Positions 8,542 to 17,524 of a DNA stretch of 64,000 nt are shown here, piece after piece. The DNA is from Acidipropionibacterium timonense (GTDB lineage: Bacteria; Actinomycetota; Actinomycetes; Propionibacteriales; Propionibacteriaceae). The DNA lies in assembly GCF_900605005.1 (NCBI RefSeq), contig NZ_LR027558.1:2643877-2707876 (forward strand). The letters run 5' to 3'. The position numbers and the translations under genes are program-made. The stretch's first letter is position 1. Each line of letters starts with the position of its first letter. Under the pieces are notes generated by a model. That model saw nothing but the letters and a program-made list of their open reading frames with translations. It was not told the DNA's origin and made no database searches.

Positions 8542-9332
8542 CAGGCACCCCGCCTCACCAGGGCGATCCGGTCCCGAGCCGCCAGATCGGCCACGTGAGC
8601 GGCCTGCGCGCTCGGCACCGTCACGTCGACGAGGACCTGGCCGCCGTCGGAGCGACGCGGTGGCGACGCGACCAGGGCGTCGACGGCCTCGGGCAGGGTC
8701 ACCGCCCCCACCTCACCGGTCCCGTCACCGGTCGGGGTGTCCCCGCCCACCGCGACGACGACGACCTTGACACCCACCGTCAACCCCTGCGCCGGCACCC
8801 GTCCGGCGGCCAGCTTGAGGCCGACCTGCGAGCTCCCCGGTGGCACGGGGAGCTCGCCGACGCTGTCGGCGGCCACGAGCGACCCGGCGGGCAGGTCGAC
8901 GAGGGCATGTCCGCCGACGAGCTGCTCGAGCCGCGAGGCCGGGACGGTGGACACCCGCTGTCCCACCGACACCTGGGCCACCGCCAGGTCGGTGCTGCGC
9001 ACCTCCTCACCTCGCGGCACCGCCCTCGTCATGACGACGACCGACTCGGCGTGGCTCGCCTGGTGCCAGGCCCAGGCCCCGCCCAGACCCCCGAGGCAGG
9101 CGCAGAGGACCCCCAGGGCCACGAGGAACGGCGAGCGTCGGTCGCGGACCGCCCGGGAGCGCGTCGGGACGGCCTCATCGGCGGTCACAGCGGACGCGGA
9201 CGGCATGCCACCGATGCGGGTCACGCCCGGCCTCGTCGGCGCGTGCGGGGAGGTCGATGGCTGCGCGGTGCGGGGTCGGGCGGGCGATTGGTCCGATGCT
9301 CGGCGGTCGGTGGGCCTGGTGAGGGTCGACAT
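8541..9332 (-). CDS. SAF domain protein, CpaB/RcpC-like
   Basis: First gene of the Tad operon. It has a basic N-terminus, a single TM (~res 52-75, VALGVLCACLGGLGGAWAW) and then an SAF domain with TRAVPRGEEVRSTDL, as in CpaB. ATG 9332 gives 263 residues and sits ~8 bp after TAGTGT, a TANNNT-type -10, so the message may be leaderless. In-frame ATG 9377 and TTG 9395 are alternatives. Neither start has a good ribosome-binding site, so the start is uncertain. Confidence 0.75.
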   Translation of the reverse strand: MSTLTRPTDRRASDQSPARPRTAQPSTSPHAPTRPGVTRIGGMPSASAVTADEAVPTRSRAVRDRRSPFLVALGVLCACLGGLGGAWAWHQASHAESVVVMTRAVPRGEEVRSTDLAVAQVSVGQRVSTVPASRLEQLVGGHALVDLPAGSLVAADSVGELPVPPGSSQVGLKLAAGRVPAQGLTVGVKVVVVAVGGDTPTGDGTGEVGAVTLPEAVDALVASPPRRSDGGQVLVDVTVPSAQAAHVADLAARDRIALVRRGA

Positions 9333-9386
9333 GGCCGCGACACTAGGCAGGGCCGACGACGACCCTCCAGACTTCATGGCCAAATC

Positions 9387-9488
9387 TGTGGACAACTTCT
9401 CCCGATGTGATGTTCATCACACCTTGACCCGAGTTGTCCACATCGTCACTCGGGTTGTCCACATGAGATCCACACCCGCTGTGGACAA
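9387..9488. promoter_or_regulatory. Cluster of four perfect DnaA boxes upstream of the Tad operon
   Basis: TGTGGACAA at 9387-9395 and 9480-9488, and TTGTCCACA at 9434-9442 and 9455-9463, give two boxes on each strand within 102 bp. The cluster lies ~24 kb from dnaA, between the SAF gene and the lipoprotein gene. It holds more perfect boxes than the dnaA-dnaN gap. It could titrate DnaA, act as a DnaA-controlled promoter, or be part of a replication-timing site. Confidence 0.75.
9406..9421. promoter_or_regulatory. CRP/GlxR-like palindrome
   Basis: TGTGATGTTCATCACA is an exact TGTGA-N6-TCACA dyad, the CRP-family consensus used by actinobacterial Crp/GlxR. It sits between the first and second DnaA boxes, ~75 bp before the proposed SAF start. 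Confidence 0.65.
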
Positions 9489-9517
9489 CGCCGGCCACGG
9501 AGCCGCCCTCGCCCCGC

Positions 9518-10168
9518 TCAGCTGAGGTGCACCGATCCGCTCACCGTCCAGCTCAGACCCGAGTCCGGGGTGCCCGAGTCGTCACTGACGACGACCCGGG
9601 CGCTCACCTTGAGTTCCTCGGCCTCCTCGTACGGCACGATCTGGCCCACCATGAACGACTCCCCTGACCCCAACGCATAGGGCGGCCGGCCGGGATCGGC
9701 CCGGAAGGGCGTCCCCGGCGCGCCGTCCTTGGCCTCGACCGACGGATACCGGACCGAGAGCAGGTCCTGCGCCCATCCCCAGTCGGGGTACCGCGTCGTC
9801 ACGGTGACGGTACCCAGCCCGAGCTTGAGCGTGTCCGTCGACACATTGGTGACGACGTACCGCAGGACGACGAGCTGGTCGCCCTTGGCGACAACGGACT
9901 TGCCGGTGCGCGGATCGACCATGACCGACGGACTTGGCGAGCGCGTCAGACCGACCTGGTACACGTCGATGCGCACCCGCGAGTCCGACAACACCCCCAG
10001 GTGGGTACCCGTCGTCACGACCTTCGTCGCCCAGGACGCCGTGCGCGGGGAGCTGGCCACGAAGCTGGGGGACGGCGTCGGGGAGGCGTCGACGCCACCG
10101 ATGGCACCCGAGCAGCCGGTGAGCGCCAGGGACCCGGCCAGGACGACGCCCGCGACCGCCCTCTTCAT
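9518..10168 (-). CDS. Hypothetical secreted lipoprotein
   Basis: A 216-residue protein with a lipoprotein signal peptide (MKRAVAGVVLAGSLALTGC; lipidated Cys at 19), a Ser/Pro/Thr-rich linker, then a β-rich domain with VLRYVVTNVSTDTLKLG. That resembles the telokin-like/DUF4352 fold of actinobacterial lipoproteins. The assignment rests on general pattern only. It is the first gene beyond the Tad promoter region and may be transcribed separately. Confidence 0.7.
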   Translation of the reverse strand: MKRAVAGVVLAGSLALTGCSGAIGGVDASPTPSPSFVASSPRTASWATKVVTTGTHLGVLSDSRVRIDVYQVGLTRSPSPSVMVDPRTGKSVVAKGDQLVVLRYVVTNVSTDTLKLGLGTVTVTTRYPDWGWAQDLLSVRYPSVEAKDGAPGTPFRADPGRPPYALGSGESFMVGQIVPYEEAEELKVSARVVVSDDSGTPDSGLSWTVSGSVHLS

Positions 10169-10219
10169 CGACGCACCTCCCCCGACTCAACCTGTCCCAG
10201 TCTGGCATGAGGGCCGGGC

Positions 10220-10744
10220 TCACGCCGACCGGAGTCGGGCCATCTTCACCGAGTCCCACCGGCGTCCCCGCCATGACCTCGCCTGCGGCACCCTGGCACA
10301 TTCGACGTAGCCCGCCCGGGCACCGGCCCGCACCATCCGCTCGTTGCCCGACCAGGTCGTCAGGGTGAGGACGTGGGCGTCGGTCTCGTCGAAGGTCTGG
10401 TCCGTCCACAACCGCAGGGCGGTCGTGCCGATCCCGTGGCCCCACGAGGCGGGGTCGAAGAGGACGATACCGACCTCCCACCAGCCGCCGCCGACCGGAG
10501 GCTCCTCGAACCTGCTGACGAACCCGACCCGCGTACCGTCCACCGTGACCAGGGCCCGGTCGGCGCGGGCGATCTCGGGCCGCCACTCGTCGGCGAACTC
10601 CTCGAAGGTGCGATCCTCGGCCGGGAAGTAGGGTCCGTCCCAGTGCGTCCACTCGGGATCGACGACCTCCCCGACCCAGTGCCACAGCCACCCCAGGTCG
10701 TCCTCGACGGCCGGGATGACTTCGACGTGCGGGGTCGGCCTCAC
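10220..10744 (-). CDS. GNAT family N-acetyltransferase
   Basis: A 174-residue RimJ/RimL-type GNAT protein with VGFVSRFEEPP (β4), WEVGIVLFDPASWGHGIGTTAL (acetyl-CoA loop) and the LTTWSGNERM motif. GTG 10744 was chosen because GTGA overlaps the stop of the histidine kinase gene. The substrate is unknown. The tight coupling suggests co-expression with the two-component sensor. Confidence 0.85.
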   Translation of the reverse strand: MRPTPHVEVIPAVEDDLGWLWHWVGEVVDPEWTHWDGPYFPAEDRTFEEFADEWRPEIARADRALVTVDGTRVGFVSRFEEPPVGGGWWEVGIVLFDPASWGHGIGTTALRLWTDQTFDETDAHVLTLTTWSGNERMVRAGARAGYVECARVPQARSWRGRRWDSVKMARLRSA

Positions 10745-12018
10745 GGGACGACCACCGAGACGACCGTCGGCCCACCACGGGGCGAGTCGACGTCGATGAC
10801 GCCGTCGAACGGCGCGATCCGCCGCTGGATGCCCGACAGGCCACTGGGGCCGTCGGCGTCGGGCAGGACGAGCCCGCCCACCCCGTCGTCGGTGACGAGC
10901 ACCCCGATGCGCCCCAGGGCCGAGGTGAACCGCACCGAGACCGAGGCCGCCCCCGAGTGCTTGGCGGCGTTCGTGACGAGTTCCACGACACAGAAGTACA
11001 GCGCGGTCTCCAGGGCCGCGTCCATCCGGTGGATCCCCGGATCGGTCTCGACGGTGACGTCGAGCGGGTGGACGGCCGCCAGGGCGCGGACGGCGTCGAC
11101 CAGCCCCCGGTCGGCCAGGACGGGAGGGGCGATCCCGCGGACGATCGACCGGATCTCGGCCAGGGTGATCGCCGACTCGTCCCGGGCCTCCCGGATGAGC
11201 CGACGGGCCTGCTGTGGGTTCTCGGCCACCAGATGATCGGCGGCCGACAGGGTCATGCCCATGGCCACCAGACGCGCCTGCGCGCCGTCGTGCAGGTCGC
11301 GCTCGATCCGGGCGATCTCGTCGGCCCGCGAGTCGACGGCCACCTTGCGGGTCGACTCGAGGGTGCGGACGCGGTGGGTGAGGACCTCCTTGGACGACGG
11401 CGTCAGCACCCACAGCGCCAGCCGGTGCCGGGCGCGCACGAGCCACGGCATCGGCAGGGCCGCGGCGGTGAGCAGGAGCAGGCCGACGACGAGGTAGCCG
11501 ACGTAGTCCAGGAAGGACGGACCCCACGCCGCGCTGGCTCCGGTGAGGTCATCCCAGACGAGACGTCCGACGTGGTCGACGCCGAGCAGGAGATAACCCA
11601 GGAGGATCATCGGGACGCAGAAGATGACGAGCCCGGTCACCGGCGACAACCAGTGCCACAGGACGTCACGACGGTGGCCCGGGTCCCTGCGGACCCGGCG
11701 CAGCCGCGTCGGACAGGTGTACGACGTCTCGGCTGCGAGGTCGGCGTCCTGCCAGGCCAGAGCCCGTTCGGCGTCGGCGTCGAGACGCACCAGGGCGCGC
11801 GCCCGGGCGGCCGAGTTGGTCGTGACCCCGAGCCCGTCGAGGCAGCTCGTGATGACGAGCAGCACCGTGACGACCATCTGCCACAGGGTGAGCGCCGCCA
11901 GCCGGAACCCCTGGCCGAGTGCCTGGACCGGCTTGCGACGTCGGTCGACGCGGGGATCGTCGGCGTCGTCGACGTCAGGGTGGTCGCCGTCGGGGAAGGG
12001 CAGGCTCGTGCTCGTCAT
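10741..12018 (-). CDS. Two-component sensor histidine kinase, NarL/HisKA_3 type
   Basis: A 425-residue kinase. Four TM segments (~res 44-62, 125-148, 168-190 and nearby) form a short sensor domain with little outside the membrane. The dimerisation/phosphoacceptor motif RIERDLHDGAQARLVA places the phosphorylated His at 243. The ATPase domain has TNAAKHSGA, TDDGVGG and GLSGIQRRI. It is divergent from the response regulator gene across a 195-bp shared promoter region. The signal is unknown; similar four-TM kinases sense cell-envelope stress. Confidence 0.9.
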   Translation of the reverse strand: MTSTSLPFPDGDHPDVDDADDPRVDRRRKPVQALGQGFRLAALTLWQMVVTVLLVITSCLDGLGVTTNSAARARALVRLDADAERALAWQDADLAAETSYTCPTRLRRVRRDPGHRRDVLWHWLSPVTGLVIFCVPMILLGYLLLGVDHVGRLVWDDLTGASAAWGPSFLDYVGYLVVGLLLLTAAALPMPWLVRARHRLALWVLTPSSKEVLTHRVRTLESTRKVAVDSRADEIARIERDLHDGAQARLVAMGMTLSAADHLVAENPQQARRLIREARDESAITLAEIRSIVRGIAPPVLADRGLVDAVRALAAVHPLDVTVETDPGIHRMDAALETALYFCVVELVTNAAKHSGAASVSVRFTSALGRIGVLVTDDGVGGLVLPDADGPSGLSGIQRRIAPFDGVIDVDSPRGGPTVVSVVVP

Positions 12019-12213
12019 GGACCCATCATCACCCGTGGGGAGGCTCCACGCAGTAGGGACCACCCCACCCTTGCCGGATCGGGACGCCAGCCGGACCGGC
12101 ACCGACGCCGGGCCCGTGCACGATGGTGGGGCCAGCCCCACTGCGCCCCTCCCCCGTGCCCCGTATCGTGGGGGTCCGGCCCGTATCGTGTGGGCCGAAG
12201 GGTGGTGGGGTCG

Positions 12214-12873
12214 GTGCGTGTGCTCGTCGCGGAGGACCAGATGCTCCTGCGCCATGGCCTCACGACGCTCCTGTCGGCGCACGGCGTCGAGGTGGTCGCG
12301 CAGATCGATCGAGGCGACGAGGTGCTCGACGCGTGCGCCCGGACCCGACCCGACCTGGCCCTGCTCGACATCCGGATGCCCCCGACGAACACCGACGAAG
12401 GGCTGCGCGCCGCGATCGCCCTGAGACGACGCCGCCCCGGGTTCCCGGTGCTCCTGTTGTCGCAGTATGTCGAGCTGCTCTACCTCGACGAGCTCATGAG
12501 CGATCGACGCGGCAGTTTCGGATATCTGCTCAAGGACCGGGTCTTCGACGCCGACGCCTTCGTCGCCGCCCTGACGACGGTCGCCTCGGGAGGCACGGCG
12601 GTCGATCCCCAGGTCGTCACCCAACTCATGGCCAAGCGCCGACATGCGCAGGTGCTCGGCCGCCTCACCCCGCGCGAGCGGGAGGTCCTGGCGCTCATGG
12701 CCCAGGGTGACTCGAACTCACGGATCGCCGAGCGCCTCGTCATCACCGGCAAGGCCGTCGAGAAGCACATCGGGTCGGTCATGGCCAAGCTCGACCTGCC
12801 TCCCGACGCCGACTCCTCGCGCCGGGTCATGGCGGTGCTCACCTATCTACGTGGAACCGCTCCGCGCGGCTGA
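12214..12873 (+). CDS. LuxR/NarL-family response regulator
   Basis: A 219-residue regulator. The receiver domain has the phospho-acceptor Asp at 52 (ALLDIRMPP) and Lys 107 (YLLKD). The C-terminal LuxR-type HTH runs from ~155 (LTPREREVLALMAQG) to VEKHIGSVMAKL. GTG 12214 gives the usual VRVLVAED start; GTGs at 12202 and 12205 are possible. Two TATCGT-like hexamers at ~12165 and 12184 may be -10 elements. It is the partner of the divergent kinase. Confidence 0.88.
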   Translation: MRVLVAEDQMLLRHGLTTLLSAHGVEVVAQIDRGDEVLDACARTRPDLALLDIRMPPTNTDEGLRAAIALRRRRPGFPVLLLSQYVELLYLDELMSDRRGSFGYLLKDRVFDADAFVAALTTVASGGTAVDPQVVTQLMAKRRHAQVLGRLTPREREVLALMAQGDSNSRIAERLVITGKAVEKHIGSVMAKLDLPPDADSSRRVMAVLTYLRGTAPRG

Positions 12874-12984
12874 GACGGGCGTCGGGCCGGAGTCCACGGC
12901 GGTTCCGGGGGCCGGCGAGGCGTGCGGGCCGGGGAGGTTCCGGGCGGGACAGCGCCAGCGCAGGAGGTCAGGGCCCGACAGACA

Positions 12985-14034
12985 TCAGGACCGCAGGCTC
13001 GCCAGCGCTGCCAGGGCGCGGTCGTCCTCCCGGACCGACCCGACCGACAGCCGGATGCCCTCCCCGGACCACGACCGGGCGAACACCCCAGCGGCGCGCA
13101 GGCCGGCGTCAACCCGATCGGTGTCGGCCCCCAGGGCGAGCCACAGGAAGTTCGCCTGTGACGGCCCGACCGGCCAGCCGGCGTCGAGGAGTCCGGAGCG
13201 CAACCGCTCACGCTCGGCGACGATGAGTTCGACCCGCTCGGCCAGCTCGTCCTCGGCCAGCAGCGAGGCCATCGCCGCACGCTGGGCCAGGTTGGTCACG
13301 GTGAACGGGGTGGCGACCCGGCGCAGGTCGTCCGACAGGTCGGTCGAGCTGACGGCGAACCCGATCCGCAGCCCGGCCAACCCGTAGGCCTTGGAGAACG
13401 TCTTGAGGGAGATGACGTTGGGGTACCGGCGCACCAGGTCGAGGCCGTTGACGGCGTCCTGGTCGCGGTTGAAGTGGGTGTACGCCTCGTCGAGGACGAC
13501 GACGACGTCGTCGGGGACCTGCGCCAGGAAGTCTTCGACCTCCCCGGTGCTCAGGGTCGTCCCGGTCGGGTTGTTGGGGGTGCAGAGGAAGACCAGGCGG
13601 GTACGGTCGGTCACGGCCGCGGCCATGGCCGGCAGGTCGTGGCGCAGGTCAGCGGTGAGGGGGACGGGAACCGGGGTGGCCCCGGCGACCCGGGTGAGGA
13701 TGGGGTAGGCCTCGAAGGAACGCCACGCGAAGACGACCTCGTCCCCGGCCCCGGCGACGGCGTGGATGATCTGCGAGGCGACCTCGGTGGACCCGGCGCC
13801 GACGGCGACCTGGTCCGGTTCGACCCCGTGCCGCACGGCGATGGCCGAGCGCACCTCGGCGGCGGCCATGAGCGGGTACCGGTTGATGCCCGCGAGCTGC
13901 TCGGTGACGACCTTGAGCACCGAGGGCAGCGGCGGGTAGGGGTTCTCGTTGGACGAGAGCTTGACCGCGTCGACCCCCTGCGCGTCGCCCTGCTTGTAGA
14001 GCGGGAGAGCCCGCACGTCGTCGCGCCTGGTCAT
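12985..14034 (-). CDS. hisC: Histidinol-phosphate (or aromatic amino acid) aminotransferase
   Basis: A 349-residue class I/II PLP aminotransferase of the HisC/Pat branch. Motifs are KLSSNENPYPP, CTPNNPTG (~152-158), VVLDEAYTHF and SKAYGLAGLRIG with the PLP Lys at 215. ATG 14034 has GAAGGGA upstream. Actinobacteria carry more than one HisC-like protein, and no his operon is adjacent. Activity on phenylalanine or tyrosine is therefore as likely as histidine synthesis. Confidence 0.85.
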   Translation of the reverse strand: MTRRDDVRALPLYKQGDAQGVDAVKLSSNENPYPPLPSVLKVVTEQLAGINRYPLMAAAEVRSAIAVRHGVEPDQVAVGAGSTEVASQIIHAVAGAGDEVVFAWRSFEAYPILTRVAGATPVPVPLTADLRHDLPAMAAAVTDRTRLVFLCTPNNPTGTTLSTGEVEDFLAQVPDDVVVVLDEAYTHFNRDQDAVNGLDLVRRYPNVISLKTFSKAYGLAGLRIGFAVSSTDLSDDLRRVATPFTVTNLAQRAAMASLLAEDELAERVELIVAERERLRSGLLDAGWPVGPSQANFLWLALGADTDRVDAGLRAAGVFARSWSGEGIRLSVGSVREDDRALAALASLRS

Positions 14035-14163
14035 GGCCGTTCCCTTCGTCGCCGGTGCAGGCCACTGTGGCACACCGGGGCGCCACGGAGGCGGCCGTCC
14101 GCGGTGCGGACCGCGCCGGAACCCGCCGGCAGAGCCGGTCCTGCTGACAGGGTCGAGGAGCGG

Positions 14164-14241
14164 GTGTCAGGAGAATCCCGCCAGCGCCAGAATGCTCCCC
14201 TTCAGGGGAACACATCCTCGCTCAGGGGATTTTCCTGACAC
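14164..14241 (+). repeat. Nested palindromic repeat, copy A
   Basis: A 78-bp element. The outer arms GTGTCAGGAGAATCCC and GGGATTTTCCTGACAC pair with one mismatch. The inner hairpin is built on TCCCC/GGGGA. It is intergenic, between hisC and the HAD gene, and one of six copies in this window, all in the same orientation. Confidence 0.85.
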
Positions 14242-14280
14242 GAGGACCGCCTGCCCCGACCGTCCCGGGTGACCACGAGG

Positions 14281-15045
14281 TCAGCCCAGAACCAGGTCCA
14301 CGAACTCGGCGACCGAGGAGACGACCCGCTCGCACCGGCATGAGACCTCCCGCGGTGCCGCGGCCATGGCGACGGGGTGGTCGGCGACCTCGTGCATGGC
14401 CAGGTCGTTCCACGAGTCGCCGATGGTCCACACCGGGCCGTGGTCGCCGAGGTCGGCGAGCACCTGTCGGAGCCCGGTCCCCTTGGTCGCCCTGGCGGGG
14501 ACGATGTCGATGTAGTCGAGGTTGAGATGGACCTCGGCCCGGCCGTCACACAGCCCCTCGAGCCCCGCGATGACCCTGGCGCGATCGTCGGGGTCGGGCA
14601 CGTGCACGGGGATGCCGAAGAGGTCGGTGGCCCGGAGGGCCTCGGCCTCACCGGGCTCCCAGAACACCGGGATGGCGCCCTCCGCGACGTCCCGAGAGCG
14701 TCGCAGGAGGTAGTCCTGCTCGATCTGCGAGGCGAAGACAGTGGCGTCGACCCCGGCGAGGAGCCCCATGACATCGCCCAAGAGCTCACGCGGAAGGGGT
14801 TGGCTGCGCATCACCCGCAGCGAGGGATCGGCGACGACGGCACCGGTGAAGCCGATGAAGGCGTGTGGGGCCGGCAGGGCGTCGTCGACCCAGACCCGCC
14901 GGATCGACCCGATCGATCGACCGGTGTTGACGATGAGGACGTTGCCCTCGTCGATCCACCGGTGCAGGGCCCGCGTGTCGTCGGCGTGGACGCCGTCGGG
15001 GAACACGAGGGTCCCGTCCAGGTCGGTTGACAGAACTCTCGTCAT
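14281..15045 (-). CDS. HAD-superfamily hydrolase, Cof/sucrose-phosphatase type
   Basis: A 254-residue phosphatase. Motif I is STDLDGTLVF with the nucleophile Asp near residue 8, motif II is NTGRS, the type IIB cap is in the middle, Lys is in ATKGTGL and motif IV is IGDSWNDLAM. AGGGGG precedes ATG 15045. The substrate is probably a phosphorylated sugar or cofactor, but the sequence does not decide which. Confidence 0.85.
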   Translation of the reverse strand: MTRVLSTDLDGTLVFPDGVHADDTRALHRWIDEGNVLIVNTGRSIGSIRRVWVDDALPAPHAFIGFTGAVVADPSLRVMRSQPLPRELLGDVMGLLAGVDATVFASQIEQDYLLRRSRDVAEGAIPVFWEPGEAEALRATDLFGIPVHVPDPDDRARVIAGLEGLCDGRAEVHLNLDYIDIVPARATKGTGLRQVLADLGDHGPVWTIGDSWNDLAMHEVADHPVAMAAAPREVSCRCERVVSSVAEFVDLVLG

Positions 15046-15143
15046 CGCTGGTCCCCCTGTCGGTCGGCAGATCGTCCCCAGCCTCTCACGTCCTTCCCAT
15101 TCCCACGCACGGGCATCCGGGCAGCACGATGCCCGGCACTCGC

Positions 15144-15893
15144 TCACAACACCTTCGACAGGAAGTCCTTGGTGCGCGCCTCCTGGGGATCGGCGAGGAT
15201 CCGGCGCGGGTCCCCCTCCTCGACGACGACGCCGTCGGCCATGAACATGAGACGCCCGCTCACCTCACGGGCGAACCCCATCTCATGGGTGACGACGATC
15301 ATCGTCATGCCCTCGGATGCGAGCTTCTGCATGACGTCGAGCACCTCACCGACCATCTCGGGGTCGAGGGCCGAGGTGGGTTCGTCGAAGAGCATGACGT
15401 CGGGGCGCATCGCCAGGGCTCGGGCGATGGCGACGCGCTGCTTCTGGCCACCGGACAGCTGGGCGGGGCGGGCCTGCGCCTTGTCGCCCATCTGGACCCG
15501 GTCGAGCAGGCCGGTGGCGGCCTCCTGGGCCTCCGCCCGGCTCATCTTCTTGAGCTGCACCGGGGCCAGCATGATGTTCTCGGCCACGGTCATGTTGGGG
15601 AAGAGGTTGAAGTGCTGGAAGACCATGCCGATCCTCTGGCGCACCTTGTTGATGTCGGTGGCCTTGTCGGTGAGGTCCTGGCCCTCGATGAGAACCCGTC
15701 CCGAGGTGACCTCCTCGAGCATGTTGAGGCACCTCAGGAAGGTCGACTTCCCCGACCCGGACGGGCCGATGACCGAGACCACCTCGCCCTTGGTGATCGT
15801 CGTCGAGATGCCCTTGAGCACCTCGTGGTGGCCGAACGCCTTGTGCAGGTCCTGGACCTCGATGACGGGGCCGTCATATGCCGTCTCGCTCAT
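15144..15893 (-). CDS. glnQ: Polar amino acid ABC transporter ATP-binding protein
   Basis: A 249-residue ABC ATPase of the GlnQ/PAO family. Walker A is GPSGSGKST, the signature [14 protein letters not shown], Walker [15 protein letters not shown] and the H-loop VTHEMGF. It lies 14 nt after the fused binding-protein/permease gene, with which it should form a complete importer. The specificity is probably glutamine, glutamate or another polar amino acid. Confidence 0.92.
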   Translation of the reverse strand: MSETAYDGPVIEVQDLHKAFGHHEVLKGISTTITKGEVVSVIGPSGSGKSTFLRCLNMLEEVTSGRVLIEGQDLTDKATDINKVRQRIGMVFQHFNLFPNMTVAENIMLAPVQLKKMSRAEAQEAATGLLDRVQMGDKAQARPAQLSGGQKQRVAIARALAMRPDVMLFDEPTSALDPEMVGEVLDVMQKLASEGMTMIVVTHEMGFAREVSGRLMFMADGVVVEEGDPRRILADPQEARTKDFLSKVL

Positions 15894-15907
15894 GACCTCA
15901 TCTCCAC

Positions 15908-17371
15908 TCACTTGTTGAACCTGCGGTCGATGGAATTGGACAGTTTCGTCAGCGCGAAGATGACGATGAAGTAGATCGCGCCGACCATGAGCCAGATCTG
16001 GAACGACTTGAAGTTCCGAGCGATGATCTGCTGGCCCTGATAGGTGAGTTCGGCGAAGCCGAGGACGGCCAACAGCGAGGTGTCCTTGAGGCTGATGACG
16101 AACTGGTTGATGACCGACGGGGTGGCGATCTTGATGGCCTGGGGGACGATGACCCGCCGCATCGACTGCAACCACGTGAGACCCAAGGACCGGGACGCCT
16201 CCATCTGTCCCGGGTCGACCGACCGGATGCCGCCGCGGACGATCTCGGTCATGTAGGCGCCAGCGTTGAGGGAGAGGGTGAGGACGCCGGCCGTGAAGAC
16301 CCCCATCTTCACCCCGGTCGCCGCGGGCAGCCCGAAGTAGAAGAAGAACGCCTGGACGAGAATTGGCGTGCCGCGGAAGATGTCGACGTAGATCGCGGCG
16401 AGGATCTGGAGAATCCTCACCCCCGACACCTTGCAGAAACCGAAGGCGATGCCGAGGACAGAGGCGAAGAAGAGGCTCAACGCGGTGGCGGCCAAGGTCA
16501 TCGCCAGGCCCTTCATGAGAGCCGGGAAACTCTCGACGAGCAGACCCCAGAACGACTGCTTGGCGGTGGACTGGGTGTCAGGGGCCTTGAGGTACTTGTC
16601 GAGGGTCGCCTGGTAGCTGCCGTCGGACTTCATCGCCGCCAGCCCGGCATTGAAGGCGGACAGGAGGGCGGCGTTCTGCCCCTTGAGGACGGCGAACCCG
16701 TAGGACGCCCCCTGCTCCTTGGGGGTGACGACCTTGAGACCGTTGCCCTGGGCGATGCCATAGGCCAGAACCGGGTAGTCATCGAAGACTGCGGCAGCGT
16801 TTCCCGTCTGCACCTCCGAATACATGGTGTCGGCCTTGTCGAGCGCCTTCACGGTGAAACCGTACTTGCCCGCGATGGACTGCGCGAAGGACAGGCCCTC
16901 GGCGCCGGTCTTCGCCACGACCGTCTTTCCCTTGAGATCGGCATAGCTCTTGATGGTCGAATCGCTCTTGACGGCCATCTGCACCCCCGAGTCGAAGTAC
17001 GGAGCGGAGAAGTCGAAGATCTGTTTGCGGGCATCGGTGATCGACATTCCCGCGATGACGCCGTCCGCCTGCCTCGACTGCACCGCCTGGAGGGCGGCAT
17101 CGAAACCGATCGACTTGATCTGCACCGTGAATCCCTCGCGCTTGGCGATCTCACGCAGCAGATCCATGTCGATCCCGGTCATGTTCCCCGACGAATCGCG
17201 ATACTCGAACGGCGCGAAGGTCGTGTCTGTGGCGATGACGAACGTCTTGCCCTTGACCGAGTCATCCGCCCAGGCCCGGGTGAGTCCTGCAGGGAGCAGG
17301 CTGAGGATCGACAGCAGGAGGGCCATGGCGGCCATCACCCACGTTCGTCCCCGCATCAGCGTGTGCCGCAT
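15908..17371 (-). CDS. Fused amino acid ABC substrate-binding and permease protein
   Basis: A 487-residue fusion. It has a signal sequence (res 1-34, ending TRAWADD), a type 3 solute-binding domain (~38-265, with [14 protein letters not shown] and [19 protein letters not shown]), then a HisM/GlnP-type permease with the EAA loop [28 protein letters not shown] precedes ATG 17371. Such fusions occur in propionibacteria and lactic acid bacteria. It pairs with the downstream ATPase. Confidence 0.92.
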   Translation of the reverse strand: MRHTLMRGRTWVMAAMALLLSILSLLPAGLTRAWADDSVKGKTFVIATDTTFAPFEYRDSSGNMTGIDMDLLREIAKREGFTVQIKSIGFDAALQAVQSRQADGVIAGMSITDARKQIFDFSAPYFDSGVQMAVKSDSTIKSYADLKGKTVVAKTGAEGLSFAQSIAGKYGFTVKALDKADTMYSEVQTGNAAAVFDDYPVLAYGIAQGNGLKVVTPKEQGASYGFAVLKGQNAALLSAFNAGLAAMKSDGSYQATLDKYLKAPDTQSTAKQSFWGLLVESFPALMKGLAMTLAATALSLFFASVLGIAFGFCKVSGVRILQILAAIYVDIFRGTPILVQAFFFYFGLPAATGVKMGVFTAGVLTLSLNAGAYMTEIVRGGIRSVDPGQMEASRSLGLTWLQSMRRVIVPQAIKIATPSVINQFVISLKDTSLLAVLGFAELTYQGQQIIARNFKSFQIWLMVGAIYFIVIFALTKLSNSIDRRFNK

Positions 17372-17524
17372 GTGGAAACCTCCCTCGGTCGTCCCAGTGA
17401 CGACTACCCGCGGATAGTACGGCTTTCGGCGATGATTTCCACGCAGCGACCAGATCGCGCGGCGCGGGCTTGACGACGTGGCACCCGATAGGGTGCACTC
17501 ACCGTCCCTCAGCCAGGAGTGCCC

